DNA of 64,000 bases from Clostridium rhizosphaerae (GTDB lineage Bacteria > Bacillota > Clostridia > Clostridiales > Clostridiaceae). The notes beneath the pieces were generated by a model that did not search any database, was not told the DNA's origin, and worked only from the letters and a program-made list of their open reading frames with translations. The DNA is taken from NCBI RefSeq assembly GCF_016765585.1, contig NZ_JAESWC010000001.1:496001-560000 (forward strand), given 5' to 3'. Shown in pieces: positions 10,279 through 19,340 of this stretch (positions are counted from its first letter, which is position 1; every line of letters begins with the position of its first letter). The position numbers and the translations under genes are program-made.

Positions 10279-11820
10279 TTATTTACCGTTAACTTTTTTC
10301 CAAGTATCTAATTGTGCTTGCTTTTCTGCTAATATTTTATCTAAACCAGCAGTCTTAAGCTTTGCAACTAATTCAGGCTGATACTTGTCTGGATCAACGG
10401 AACCTGAGCTAAGTGCATAGTAAAATTCGTCAAGTACACCATTACAATTTGCAACTTCTGTCTTTACTTTATCCATACTAAATACAAATCCTAATGCTGG
10501 TGATCCTTTTGCATTCTTATTTAAATCTATCCATATCTTATTACCTTTGTCGTCTTTTTCTACACCTTTTGGCCAGCTCTCATCATAATATGAGTTACCC
10601 ATATATCCAAACTCCCATGCAGACCAAAGCTGATATCCACCATCTTTAAGAGTTTCAATTCTGTTATCGCCAACCTTATTATAATTCTTGCCCTCTACTC
10701 CCCAGCATAGAGTATTGTAAACTTCTTTATCTGTGTTAAGAAGTTCAATAAACTTCATAGCTCTCTCAGGGTTTTTAGAATTAGCTGATATTGCTAAAAG
10801 TGATGATGTTGCTTTATCAGTTGTAAGCATTGGTTCTACAAACTTTTGATCGTAAGATTCAACACCTGAAGGTCCAAACATTCTACCTTGGAAAGGCAAA
10901 CCTAACTTTTCATAATCTGTAGTTCCACTATCAATTTGTGCCCACTGAGTCGCATATTTACCAGCCTTTCTATCAGCCATAGTATCATTTAAGGTTGCTG
11001 CATCTTTTCTTATATATCCTTTTTGATACCAATCTCTCATAGTCTTAATATAATTTTTAAACTCTTGTGTATCATATTGATTAACTACCTTAAGGTCCTT
11101 ATCATTTAAATATATCCATCCTGGAGTTTTAGAATCACCAAGCGCTTCCATACCATACATGGTTGTCCCTGATATAAATGGATCACTCTTCTTAGCATAT
11201 TCAAAAGGTATTAAATTTGTCCCCTTTTTTACTTGTTCAAGAAGCGGTGTTAAATCGTTCCAACTTTTTGCATTTTTCCAGTCAAATTTGTATTTGTCTG
11301 CAATAGGCTTTTGAACAGAATATCCATATCCGGCAGCGTTCTGTTGGAAGTTTGGTACCGCATAGGTTTTCCCATTAACTTGAACTGATTTCCAGAAAGT
11401 ATCAGGTACTAAAGCTTTAGTCTTAGGAGCATATTTATCAATAAGTGGTGTTAGATCCTTGTATGCTCCTTTTCCAGCATTCTGAAAATAGTTATTTGTC
11501 CAAGCAGATGTAAAGCATAAATCAAAGGATTCACCAGCACCAACCATCATGCTCATTTTTTGATCATAAGCGCTCCAATCAACAAGATTAAGCTTAATTG
11601 TTGCGTTTATTTTCGGCTTAACTAATTTGTTTAAAGCGTCTTGCACGCCCTGAAGATCCTTTTGAGGTGTGTTTGGAAAATAAAAGCTGAGTTCCACCTC
11701 TTTATCAGTGTCTTTTGCATCGCCTGAAGTTTTGCTTGCTGAGTTACACCCTGTCAATAAAGTTGATGACACCATTACGGATGCCATAGCAAGCCCCATA
11801 AGTCTTTTAATGCTTTTCAT
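10279..11820 (-). CDS. ABC transporter sugar-binding lipoprotein (LplA type)
   Basis: Extracellular solute-binding lipoprotein for an oligosaccharide. Seen: a signal peptide with lipobox LLTGC (Cys25), a Ser/Lys/Asp-rich linker, then a family-1 binding-protein body; the C-terminal part reads like the DUF3502 domain of LplA-type proteins. Length 513 residues, as expected. GGGGG precedes the ATG. It is the third gene of the operon, after both permeases. Known: LplA/LplB/LplC-type importers usually lack a dedicated ATPase gene and use a shared MsmX/MsmK-like ATPase; none is encoded in this window. The ligand is probably the glycan cut by the downstream enzymes. Confidence 0.9.
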   Translation of the reverse strand: MKSIKRLMGLAMASVMVSSTLLTGCNSASKTSGDAKDTDKEVELSFYFPNTPQKDLQGVQDALNKLVKPKINATIKLNLVDWSAYDQKMSMMVGAGESFDLCFTSAWTNNYFQNAGKGAYKDLTPLIDKYAPKTKALVPDTFWKSVQVNGKTYAVPNFQQNAAGYGYSVQKPIADKYKFDWKNAKSWNDLTPLLEQVKKGTNLIPFEYAKKSDPFISGTTMYGMEALGDSKTPGWIYLNDKDLKVVNQYDTQEFKNYIKTMRDWYQKGYIRKDAATLNDTMADRKAGKYATQWAQIDSGTTDYEKLGLPFQGRMFGPSGVESYDQKFVEPMLTTDKATSSLLAISANSKNPERAMKFIELLNTDKEVYNTLCWGVEGKNYNKVGDNRIETLKDGGYQLWSAWEFGYMGNSYYDESWPKGVEKDDKGNKIWIDLNKNAKGSPALGFVFSMDKVKTEVANCNGVLDEFYYALSSGSVDPDKYQPELVAKLKTAGLDKILAEKQAQLDTWKKVNGK

Positions 11821-11877
11821 TATTATTCCCCCTAGATTTGTTATATTACTAATCCAGATTTCTCTGGTAATAGTCCG

Positions 11878-12765
11878 TTACTCTTTTACTGCGCCAATTG
11901 TAAGTCCCTTTTCAAAATACTTTTGGATGAAGGGATACGCTATTATTATAGGTGCTATTGCAAGAATACACGTAGCCATTCTAGCTGTTTCATCGGGAAG
12001 GTTTGTACCAACCTTTTCAAGCATAGGATTTCCCTGCAGGTAAGCAATATTATTCATAATTGATTGTAGAAGAAACTGAAGATCGTACAATTTATTATTA
12101 TTGATAAAAAGGGAACATGTCATCCAGTCATTCCAATAGAAAACAGCTACAAATAAACCAATAGTTGCAAATACAGGTTTCGAAATTGGCATAATTATCT
12201 TTAAAAATGTATTATACTCACTGGAGCCATCAATTCTTGCTGCTTCTATAATGGAATTTGGTACTCCTTTAAAGAAGTTTTTCATAATTAATACATTAAC
12301 TGATGACACAAGGTATGGAAAAATTAAAACAATTATCGTATCTTTCATATGCAAATATTTTGTTATCAATATATACCAAGGAAGCATTCCTCCAGAAAAT
12401 AACAGGCAGAAAAATACGAAAAATGAAAGTCCCTTATTATATTTCACTTCTTTTCTTGAAAGTCCATAAGCTAACATTGATGTTATATATAAATGAATAA
12501 ATGTTCCTACAACAGTTACTATAGTTGTAATCAAATATGCATTCAAAACTGGAGAATTTCCTGAAAAAATAAATTCATATGCCTTAAAACTGAATACTTG
12601 TGGAATAAGATGATATCCATTTTTATAAATCGAATTTTCATTAGACAGAGAAACAGAAAGTACCAACAGTAAAGGTAAAATACAGAATATACAAGCTATA
12701 ATAAAAACTAAATTTATAATAACATTTGCAATACTAAACTTTTTTCTGCTCTTCAAACTTCTCAT
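11878..12765 (-). CDS. Carbohydrate ABC transporter permease (LplC/YtcP type)
   Basis: Inner-membrane permease of a CUT1-type sugar importer. Seen: six hydrophobic segments over 295 residues and an EAA loop, EAARIDGSSEYNTFLKI, that docks the ATPase; the C-terminal end IGAVKE is typical of the family. It starts 12 bases after the partner permease stops and has a strong AGGAGG site, so the two are translated together. It pairs with the permease at 12778 and the lipoprotein at 10279. Confidence 0.9.
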   Translation of the reverse strand: MRSLKSRKKFSIANVIINLVFIIACIFCILPLLLVLSVSLSNENSIYKNGYHLIPQVFSFKAYEFIFSGNSPVLNAYLITTIVTVVGTFIHLYITSMLAYGLSRKEVKYNKGLSFFVFFCLLFSGGMLPWYILITKYLHMKDTIIVLIFPYLVSSVNVLIMKNFFKGVPNSIIEAARIDGSSEYNTFLKIIMPISKPVFATIGLFVAVFYWNDWMTCSLFINNNKLYDLQFLLQSIMNNIAYLQGNPMLEKVGTNLPDETARMATCILAIAPIIIAYPFIQKYFEKGLTIGAVKE

Positions 12766-12777
12766 ATATCTTTCCTC

Positions 12778-13764
12778 CTAATACAAAGCGCTGTCAGGAT
12801 CATACTTTTTGGCAAGCCAATTAGTAAGCACTACAAGTACAAATCCAACTATGGACTGATATAAACCAATTGCTGCAGTCATACCTGCATCATTCAATTG
12901 TCTTAATGACCTAAAAATATAGGTATCGATTACATCGGTTGTACTATATAATGTTCCTGAATCTTTTGGAAGGTTATAAAACAGTCCCCAGTCTCCCACT
13001 CCACCATAGAATATTTTACCTGCTTGTAAAAGGAACATAGTAATTACTATAGGAGCGATTAGTGGTATAGTTATCTTGAATGTTTTCTGAAGGCCAGTTG
13101 CTCCATCCATTTCAGCTGCTTCGTAGTAATCAGATGAAATACCTGTAATAGCTGCAAAAAATATTACAGACAGATAACCAACATTTTTCCACATATAAGA
13201 AAGCGGTATAATAAATCTCCAGTAAGAAGGCTCCATGTACCATTGAATAGGCTGCAATCCAAAGAACTGAAGAACATGATTTATTAATCCTCTATCCACA
13301 CTCAAAAATGAAAACAGCAAATATCCAGCTACTACCCATGATATAAGGTAAGGAAAAAGAATTATGCTCTTATATAAAGAAGAAAAAAATTTGTTTCTAA
13401 TTTCATTGAGCATTATTGCTACCAAAACTGCCAATCCAAGTCCTACAACTATAAATATAATATTGTAAAACAAGGTGTTAAACGTAACAGTAGCTACTGA
13501 TTGTGATTTGAAAAAGAACTCAAAATTTTTAAAACCTACCCACTTGCTTCCGAATATTCCATCTCTAGGATTGTAGTCTTTAAAAGCGATTACAACACCA
13601 AGCATCGGTAAATAGTACATTACTAATATAAATAGAAGTCCCGGAAGCATCATTAAATAAAATGCTTTATTCTTAGAAAGTTCTTTAAATAATCCATGAG
13701 GTAAAAGATGATGTGAAAACTTTCTTTTATTTTTGGGTACGTTTACTTTAGCCAAACTATTCAT
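12778..13764 (-). CDS. Carbohydrate ABC transporter permease (LplB/YteP type)
   Basis: Second membrane subunit of the sugar importer and first gene of the operon. Seen: 328 residues with six hydrophobic segments after a basic N-terminus, and an EAA loop EAAEMDGATGLQKTFKI. LplB/YteP-type permeases combine with LplC-type permeases and LplA-type lipoproteins. The start ATG has an AAGGA site. Transcription probably begins in the 307-base divergent region shared with the AraC-type regulator gene at 14072. Confidence 0.9.
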   Translation of the reverse strand: MNSLAKVNVPKNKRKFSHHLLPHGLFKELSKNKAFYLMMLPGLLFILVMYYLPMLGVVIAFKDYNPRDGIFGSKWVGFKNFEFFFKSQSVATVTFNTLFYNIIFIVVGLGLAVLVAIMLNEIRNKFFSSLYKSIILFPYLISWVVAGYLLFSFLSVDRGLINHVLQFFGLQPIQWYMEPSYWRFIIPLSYMWKNVGYLSVIFFAAITGISSDYYEAAEMDGATGLQKTFKITIPLIAPIVITMFLLQAGKIFYGGVGDWGLFYNLPKDSGTLYSTTDVIDTYIFRSLRQLNDAGMTAAIGLYQSIVGFVLVVLTNWLAKKYDPDSALY

Positions 13765-13814
13765 TTTTACTCTATCCTTTCATGTAATGTATTTTGTCAT
13801 CTAAATCTAAAAAT

Positions 13815-13842
13815 ATAGTAGCATGTGCTTTAAATTGAGCAA
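13815..13842 (-). promoter_or_regulatory. Putative promoter of the glycan operon
   Basis: On the minus strand TTGCTC (13837-13842) and TACTAT (13815-13820) are separated by 16 bases, about 50 bases upstream of the first permease gene. The -35 box is weak, as expected for a promoter that needs an AraC-type activator. The divergent region 13765-14071 contains no gene. I saw no clear CcpA cre palindrome in it. Confidence 0.4.
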
Positions 13843-14030
13843 ACAATAAAAACAATATAAATCTTCAAAAACATCAAATATCAATCTACAAATTTAATAC
13901 TTTTCTCTAAAAATTACATATTACCTTATTGAATTATCCCCTAATACCCATTGAAAACACTTGACTTGCTTCCATTTTAATGCCATATTTGCCTGCCATG
14001 TCTTATATTTATTTTTACTTTTTCCCATGA

Positions 14031-14036
14031 TATAAT
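14031..14036 (+). promoter_or_regulatory. Putative -10 box of the AraC-type regulator gene
   Basis: A perfect TATAAT lies 36 bases upstream of the ATG at 14072 and is followed by the GGGGG ribosome site. The corresponding -35 region is only T-rich and not convincing, so the assignment rests on the -10 box and its position. Confidence 0.45.
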
Positions 14037-14071
14037 GAATTCAATTAGATTACTAATGGGTTAGGGGGATA

Positions 14072-16450
14072 ATGTTGATAATTAGAAATATATCAAAAAA
14101 CTTTGGCTTCTATAAAAGATTGTTAATATATTTTTTCATTAGCATATCTGTATTAATATTGCTGATATCGTTTACCCTATATTTTTATTATTCAAATTCA
14201 GCTATGAAAATTCTTGAAAGTTCAAACACTAGATATCTCTCTCAAATAAGCTATAGTTCAACATACATGGACAATATGGCAAACAGCTTTTGTAAATCTG
14301 TTTATTTAAATAATTATACTAAAGCATTTATGAACAGTGATGCAGAAGACTTAATATCCTTAGGAAATACTAGTCGTACTTTGGATGCATTAACTGTCCC
14401 TAACTTATATATACATTCACTTTATATTTACAATAGGAAGCTTGATACCTTTATCTCTACTGATACAGGCGCCTTTTATAAAAGCTCTGATTTTTATGAT
14501 CAAGAAATTGTAAATATGATAAAAAACGACAAGCAAAACAAAACTTCTGAACTTGTGCCTTTTCCCCGAAAGTGTCCCACTCCTGCAGCCTATCATGAAA
14601 AATCTACGGATTTTACTAATACATATACTTATAAAATGCAAGATAACGATGCAAGTTCTGACGAAACACGGGGGGCCATCATTTTAAATATAAATTCAGA
14701 TTGGCTAAGAAATACAATGTTATCCTTAAATGATGGTTTTACCAGCAAGGACTGTGAGTTATTTGTTATTAATGAAGATGGTTTAGTAATAAACCATTCA
14801 AAAAGCGAAGACTTTATGAAAAATATATCCAACGAAGATTACATTAAACATATCTTATCTTCTAAAACACCATCCGGATCATTTATTCAAACTATTAATA
14901 GGAAAAAATACATATTTTCCTATGTATCTTCAAGTTCGCTCAAATGGAAATTTATTAGCATGACTCCATATTCATCTGTTTTTTCAAGCATTGATAAACT
15001 CAAATTAGTTACTGTCTTATTTTGTATTATGGTTTTAATTTTAGGACTTCTATTTTCCATTATAGCGTCAAAAAGGCTATATTTTCCTATTAATGCTCTT
15101 ACAAATAATATAAAGAAGAATTTTATTAATTTAAGTGCATCAGAAAATAATATGGATGAGCTAAACTTCATTTCCAACACCTTTATTAAAATATTTGATA
15201 AAGCTAATAAGCTGGAAAGTCTCCAAAATAATAATATTGAAAGTTTAAAAAATGATTATTTGAAAAAACTCTTAATTGGAAATGAATCTCTGTCTAAAAG
15301 CGATACTTCTAATAAAATAGATGAGCTTGGAATTTCGCTCGATTTTGAAAATGATATTCTTATCTCCATATTGAAGCTTGACCACTATAAAAAATTTATG
15401 GAAGAATTCGATGAAAAAGATAGGTCATTATACAAGTATGGAACTTTAAATATAGCCTATGAAATGATATCTAAACGCTATACCTGTGAAGTTGTAGATA
15501 TGGGCACTGATCACTTTGCCATTATTATAAATATTAATGAAAGTGGGGAAATGACTGAATCTATATATGATAATCTTAAGACTTTAGTTTTGGAAATTCA
15601 GGAATATGTAATAAAGTATCTTCATTTATCATTATCTGCTACATTAGGATATATATCACACGAAAAAAATACTATTACTTATGTATATAATAATACTTTA
15701 AATATTTCTATGTATAGGTTAAAATACGGACATGCTTCTATTATTACCCCGGCAGTTTTGAAGGATATTCTTACTGATAATTTCAAATTTCCTTCATCCA
15801 AAGAAAAAATAATTCTTGATTCTTTAAAGCTTGGTAATATAGAACGTGCGAAAGAAGCGTATTATGATATCATATCAACTATATCAAACTATTCCTATGA
15901 TAATATTATGGCTTCTATAATATACTTAATTTTTTCAATCTATAATACTACAAATAATTTAATTGAAAATAACCACGGAAGTTTTTCTAATGTTTTTACT
16001 AAATTTTTTAGTGAGGTAAGCAGTTACGAAACACTTGATGAAATCAACCAGACATTTATAAACATATTTTCGGAAATTACAAATGCAGAAGATACGATTA
16101 AATGCAATAAATCGAATATAATTGCAAAAAATATTATTGATGTTATTAACGAGAATTATCATGACAAAAACCTATGCTTAAACAGTATTTCAGAAAGACT
16201 TAATATGTCGTCTGTGTATATTGGCAGGTTATTCAAAGAAATAACAAGAAAGTCAGTTTCAGAATACATACTTAATGTAAGAATGGAGAAAGTCAAATAT
16301 TTCTTGGATAATACCAATTTGCCAATAAATGAAATTTTAGAAAGGGTAGGTCTGGAAAGATCCAACTATTTCTATACAACCTTCAAAAAATACTTTGGAG
16401 TATCATTGACTAATTATAAATTAGAAACATCACAAAAAAAATCAAAATAA
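14072..16450 (+). CDS. Membrane-anchored AraC-family regulator (YesN-like)
   Basis: One-piece sensor-regulator that probably controls the divergent glycan operon. Seen: a first membrane segment (about residues 18-38), an extracytoplasmic sensing region, a second membrane segment (about 298-318), a linker, and a C-terminal AraC double helix-turn-helix (about 690-785, including SVYIGRLFKEITRKSVSEYI and SNYFYTTFKKYFGVSLTNYK). The 792-residue length is typical of transmembrane AraC regulators found beside LplABC-type importers. GGGGG precedes the ATG. Inference: it senses an extracellular sugar or the loaded binding lipoprotein and activates the operon. Confidence 0.88.
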   Translation: MLIIRNISKNFGFYKRLLIYFFISISVLILLISFTLYFYYSNSAMKILESSNTRYLSQISYSSTYMDNMANSFCKSVYLNNYTKAFMNSDAEDLISLGNTSRTLDALTVPNLYIHSLYIYNRKLDTFISTDTGAFYKSSDFYDQEIVNMIKNDKQNKTSELVPFPRKCPTPAAYHEKSTDFTNTYTYKMQDNDASSDETRGAIILNINSDWLRNTMLSLNDGFTSKDCELFVINEDGLVINHSKSEDFMKNISNEDYIKHILSSKTPSGSFIQTINRKKYIFSYVSSSSLKWKFISMTPYSSVFSSIDKLKLVTVLFCIMVLILGLLFSIIASKRLYFPINALTNNIKKNFINLSASENNMDELNFISNTFIKIFDKANKLESLQNNNIESLKNDYLKKLLIGNESLSKSDTSNKIDELGISLDFENDILISILKLDHYKKFMEEFDEKDRSLYKYGTLNIAYEMISKRYTCEVVDMGTDHFAIIININESGEMTESIYDNLKTLVLEIQEYVIKYLHLSLSATLGYISHEKNTITYVYNNTLNISMYRLKYGHASIITPAVLKDILTDNFKFPSSKEKIILDSLKLGNIERAKEAYYDIISTISNYSYDNIMASIIYLIFSIYNTTNNLIENNHGSFSNVFTKFFSEVSSYETLDEINQTFINIFSEITNAEDTIKCNKSNIIAKNIIDVINENYHDKNLCLNSISERLNMSSVYIGRLFKEITRKSVSEYILNVRMEKVKYFLDNTNLPINEILERVGLERSNYFYTTFKKYFGVSLTNYKLETSQKKSK

Positions 16451-16451
16451 A

Positions 16452-16497
16452 ATAAGCGATAAATAATTTGTCATATTGACAATTATTTATCGCTTAT
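16452..16497. terminator. Strong bidirectional terminator
   Basis: Arms of about 20 bases beginning ATAAGCGATAAATAATT and ending TTATCGCTTAT flank a short loop. GTTTTTAT follows on the plus strand and TTTTATTTT on the minus strand. It ends the AraC-type gene and whatever is read from the decayed minus-strand fragment at 16508. Confidence 0.9.
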
Positions 16498-16507
16498 GTT
16501 TTTATAA

Positions 16508-16802
16508 CTACTTTTTTATATTATCAAACACTTTTTTAACTAATTCCAATTGATTCTCTCCTGCTTGGCAGCTTGAGAATTTGACCTCATTGTAAATATC
16601 TATCATTTCATCCAAATAAGCATTATTTTGTACATTTACTTTAGTTTCACCCTTTAACTCTGTAGCTGTCATGTAGGTCTTATAAATTCCAGCCTTTTCT
16701 GTTACTTTTTCAAAGTCTTTGAAAGGATTTAAAATCTTTTCTCTTAAACTACCCGATAATAGCACATCCACTACTTGCCCCAAGATCAAAAGCCAAAAAT
16801 TG
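16508..16802 (-). pseudogene. Decayed FGGY-type kinase fragment fused to an unrecognised tail
   Basis: An apparent 103-codon ORF (16508-16819) that looks degenerate. Seen: in a second minus-strand frame, 16752-16790 encodes FDLGASSGCAIIG, which matches the N-terminal phosphate-binding motif of rhamnulokinase/FGGY sugar kinases; that frame then meets TAG at 16749-16751. Removing one G would restore the reading into the long frame as IIGSLREKIL. No ATG and no ribosome site precede it. The remaining 70 or so residues (ending VKKVFDNIKK) do not look like a kinase and I cannot place them. Inference: the remnant of a sugar (possibly rhamnose) kinase gene after an internal deletion and a frameshift. 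Confidence 0.55.
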
Positions 16803-16899
16803 TGAACTGTCCCCAGCACACTAATTTACGAGTTAAATGCGGATTATATATGTTGTTATTACTAATTTTGTGCAATATTATGGAATTTTTTATAAAAAT

Positions 16900-16918
16900 A
16901 CTATATAATTTTTATAGT
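16900..16918. promoter_or_regulatory. Inverted repeat before the DeoR-type gene
   Basis: ACTATA (16900-16905) and TATAGT (16913-16918) form a perfect inverted repeat around an AT-rich spacer, and a TATAAT box overlaps it. Its place immediately upstream of the DeoR-type gene suggests promoter plus autoregulatory operator. AT-richness makes chance occurrence possible. Confidence 0.3.
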
Positions 16919-16962
16919 TTCAATTTTATACATAATCCTATATGAATATTGAGGTGAAGCTT

Positions 16963-17727
16963 TTGTTAGCTCAAGACAGATATAAAAAAATAATAGATTT
17001 ACTAGAAAGAAACCATTCAGTAAAGGTTTCTGACCTTACTCAGCTCTTCGGTGTATCCATTGAAACTGTTAGAAGAGATTTAGAATATCTAGAAGCTGAG
17101 GGCTGCCTTAAGAGAGTTTATGGCGGTGCAGTCTTAGAAAAGATTAATATAAAAGCGCCAGTTTTAAACATAAGGAAATATGAGAACATAGAAGAAAAGC
17201 AAGAAATTGCTAATATTGCTATGCGTTATATTACTAATGGCCAATCAATTGCATTAAATGAGGGCACTACAACCTTTGAAATCGCACGGGCAATAAAGAA
17301 CAATTTTCAAAAACTTACCATAGTTACTAATTCCATATCCATAGCCGCTGAGTTATCGGATATGAATAAATTTACAGTTATACTCTGTGGAGGAATTTAT
17401 AAAAGTGATGAGTTTTGTCTTGTTGGTGATTTAGCTCAAGATAATATTTCTAAGTTCCACATAGATACAACATTTATTGGAGTAAGTGGTATTTCTTTAG
17501 AAGCTGGCTTTACGGACTATAGATTTGATGAAATTCAAATTCAAAAAAGAATGATTGAATCATCAAACAAAGCAATATTAATAACAACTAGCAATAAATT
17601 TGAAAAATCAGCACTAATGAAAGTATGCGATTTAGATAAAGCTGAAATTGTGATAACAGATTCTAAATTAGAGCCCTGTTTATTAGATAAATATAAGAAA
17701 CATGGAGTTACTATTGTAAATAAATAG
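16963..17727 (+). CDS. DeoR-family transcriptional regulator
   Basis: Sugar-phosphate-responsive repressor. Seen: an N-terminal winged helix with VSDLTQLFGVSIETVRRDLEYLE and the family signature EGCLKRVYGGAV, then a DeoR C-terminal effector domain with NEGTTTFE and ILCGGIY. The frame opens at an ATG (16942), but GAGGTG lies six bases before a TTG at 16963, and starting there gives the usual family N-terminus (M)LAQDRYKKI, so I prefer the TTG. It is followed by a terminator, then by the MFS and PHP genes on the same strand, which it may control through a palindrome overlapping their promoter. Confidence 0.9.
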   Translation: MLAQDRYKKIIDLLERNHSVKVSDLTQLFGVSIETVRRDLEYLEAEGCLKRVYGGAVLEKINIKAPVLNIRKYENIEEKQEIANIAMRYITNGQSIALNEGTTTFEIARAIKNNFQKLTIVTNSISIAAELSDMNKFTVILCGGIYKSDEFCLVGDLAQDNISKFHIDTTFIGVSGISLEAGFTDYRFDEIQIQKRMIESSNKAILITTSNKFEKSALMKVCDLDKAEIVITDSKLEPCLLDKYKKHGVTIVNK

Positions 17728-17752
17728 AGCAAATTTAAATTCAATTATACAG

Positions 17753-17805
17753 ATGCAGTGATTTTGTATGTATTATATACAAGATATTACTGCATTTTAT
17801 TTTAT
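17753..17805 (+). terminator. Rho-independent terminator after the DeoR-type gene
   Basis: ATGCAGTGAT pairs with ATATTACTGCAT around an inner stem TTGTAT/ATACAA, and is followed by TTTTATTTTATATTTTTT. It separates the regulator transcript from the transporter gene. Confidence 0.85.
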
Positions 17806-17904
17806 ATTTTTTAATAAAACCAAAAATTGCTAGAAAAGTTTAACTATATTATGCTTTTATTTTTGTTAAAATCCACAAGAATACACAATACAAATCATTA
17901 TTAC

Positions 17905-17933
17905 TTGACATTGCATATAATACGTATTATTTT
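17905..17933 (+). promoter_or_regulatory. Promoter with embedded palindromic operator
   Basis: TTGACA (17905-17910) and TATTTT (17928-17933) are 17 bases apart. The spacer contains the perfect 14-base palindrome ATAATACGTATTAT (17917-17930). This is the expected place for a repressor site; the DeoR-type protein encoded just upstream is the natural candidate. Confidence 0.6.
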
Positions 17934-17968
17934 ATAAGCATAACACATAAAATGGAGGTACAACTATT

Positions 17969-19201
17969 ATGACAACATGTGCCATAAAAAAATGGCAGCG
18001 TAAGATTTTTGTATTATGCTGGATAGCCTATGCATCTATATACTTTGGGAGAGTAAATATCTCAGTAGCTATTCCTGCAATACAAAATTCTCTAAATTTG
18101 AGCAAAGCTCAGATAGGTATTATTGGCAGTTTATTTTTTTGGATTTACGGCGCCGGGCAATTAATTAATGGATATATAGGTGATAAAATAAGTAGTAGAA
18201 AATTTATGTTTATAGGATTATTTGTAACGGCTGTTTCTAATATTCTTTTTGGATTTTCTGCAAGTCTAATAATAATGTGTTTATTGTGGTCAATCAATGG
18301 ATATTTTCAGTCAATGATTTGGGGACCAATGGTAAAGACATTATCACATTGGCTGCCAGAGGAAAAACGAAGCAGTACAGCAGTAGCTATATCAACATCT
18401 ATGGTTGGAGGGTACTTATTATCCTGGGGACTTTCCGGGGCAATAATTTCACATTCCAGTTGGCAATGGGCCTTTTGGTTGCCAGGCTCAGTGATACTTG
18501 TCTATTCTTGTATATGGTATTTATGTATTAGGGATCATCCTAATGATGTGGGGCTTCAGTCGCCTAATGACCAAATAAGCAGTACTGTTGTTAAATCTAG
18601 TAAAAACTCAGAATCTTTGTTAACTATTATTAATAAATCAAAGCTATGGCTAATAGTTATAGCCTGCTTTGCTCAGGGAATTATCAAAGATGGTATCGGA
18701 CTATGGGGCCCAACCTTTTTAATGGAAACCCATAAAATAGATATGAAATCCACTGTTGGTTTAATTATGTTTATTCCTATTATGAATTTTTTTGGAATAC
18801 TTGCTGCGGGATGGCTTAATAAAATATTTAAAAACGAAGAAAAAATCCCAGTAATTATCCTTTTTTCATTTAGTATGGTATTAGTTTTTCTATTGGTTAA
18901 ACTAGGTGGAATTAGTATTATTCTAGCTGTACTACTTCTAGGATTGATTTCTTCAATGATGTATGGTGCTAACACTCTGCTATTAGGTATCGTCCCTATG
19001 AAATTTGCTAAATATAATAGAGTTTCTGCTATTGCCGGTTTTCTTGATTTTTGTTCATATGTTGCCTCAGGCCTTGCAGCTGCCCTAACTGGTTTTATAG
19101 TGGATTGGTGGGGATGGAATGGTATTTTAATCTTTTGGATAGGCGTATCACTAGCAGGCTTCATATCACTATTCATTAGTCTAATGAATAGTGATAAATA
19201 A
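17969..19201 (+). CDS. MFS transporter, organophosphate:phosphate antiporter-like
   Basis: Twelve-helix membrane carrier of 410 residues. Seen: the N-terminal part IAYASIYFGRVNISVAIPAI followed by GSLFFWIYGAGQLINGYIGD, and the RDHPNDVG stretch after helix 6, as in GlpT/UhpT/UhpC-type carriers. Known: this family exchanges organic phosphates (glycerol 3-phosphate, hexose phosphates, phosphoglycerates) for phosphate. GGAGG precedes the ATG. Gene order DeoR, carrier, PHP hydrolase suggests uptake of a phosphorylated compound followed by hydrolysis. Substrate unknown; a phosphate-free substrate cannot be excluded. Confidence 0.82.
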   Translation: MTTCAIKKWQRKIFVLCWIAYASIYFGRVNISVAIPAIQNSLNLSKAQIGIIGSLFFWIYGAGQLINGYIGDKISSRKFMFIGLFVTAVSNILFGFSASLIIMCLLWSINGYFQSMIWGPMVKTLSHWLPEEKRSSTAVAISTSMVGGYLLSWGLSGAIISHSSWQWAFWLPGSVILVYSCIWYLCIRDHPNDVGLQSPNDQISSTVVKSSKNSESLLTIINKSKLWLIVIACFAQGIIKDGIGLWGPTFLMETHKIDMKSTVGLIMFIPIMNFFGILAAGWLNKIFKNEEKIPVIILFSFSMVLVFLLVKLGGISIILAVLLLGLISSMMYGANTLLLGIVPMKFAKYNRVSAIAGFLDFCSYVASGLAAALTGFIVDWWGWNGILIFWIGVSLAGFISLFISLMNSDK

Positions 19202-19340
19202 AATATCGTAATCCATAAAAATGATGAGTTTATAAGAAGCCCTATGAACTAGCTAGTATTTGTTAAAAAATGCCAGTAGTACTGGAATCAATTCAATAGA
19301 CTGTTTAAAAACCAACTAATATTTCTAGGAGGATGTAATA

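Noticed and set aside
13765-14071. Possible CcpA cre site in the divergent region of the glycan locus
   Set aside because: The best candidate (TGAAAACACTTGAC) lacks the central CG of the cre consensus.
18673-19176. 167-codon minus-strand ORF opposite the MFS carrier gene
   Set aside because: Shadow of a well-supported carrier gene; no ribosome site and no recognisable protein features.
19273-19285. CCAGTAGTACTGG palindrome between the MFS and PHP genes
   Set aside because: Too short and without a nearby promoter box to support an operator or terminator; kept only as a note.
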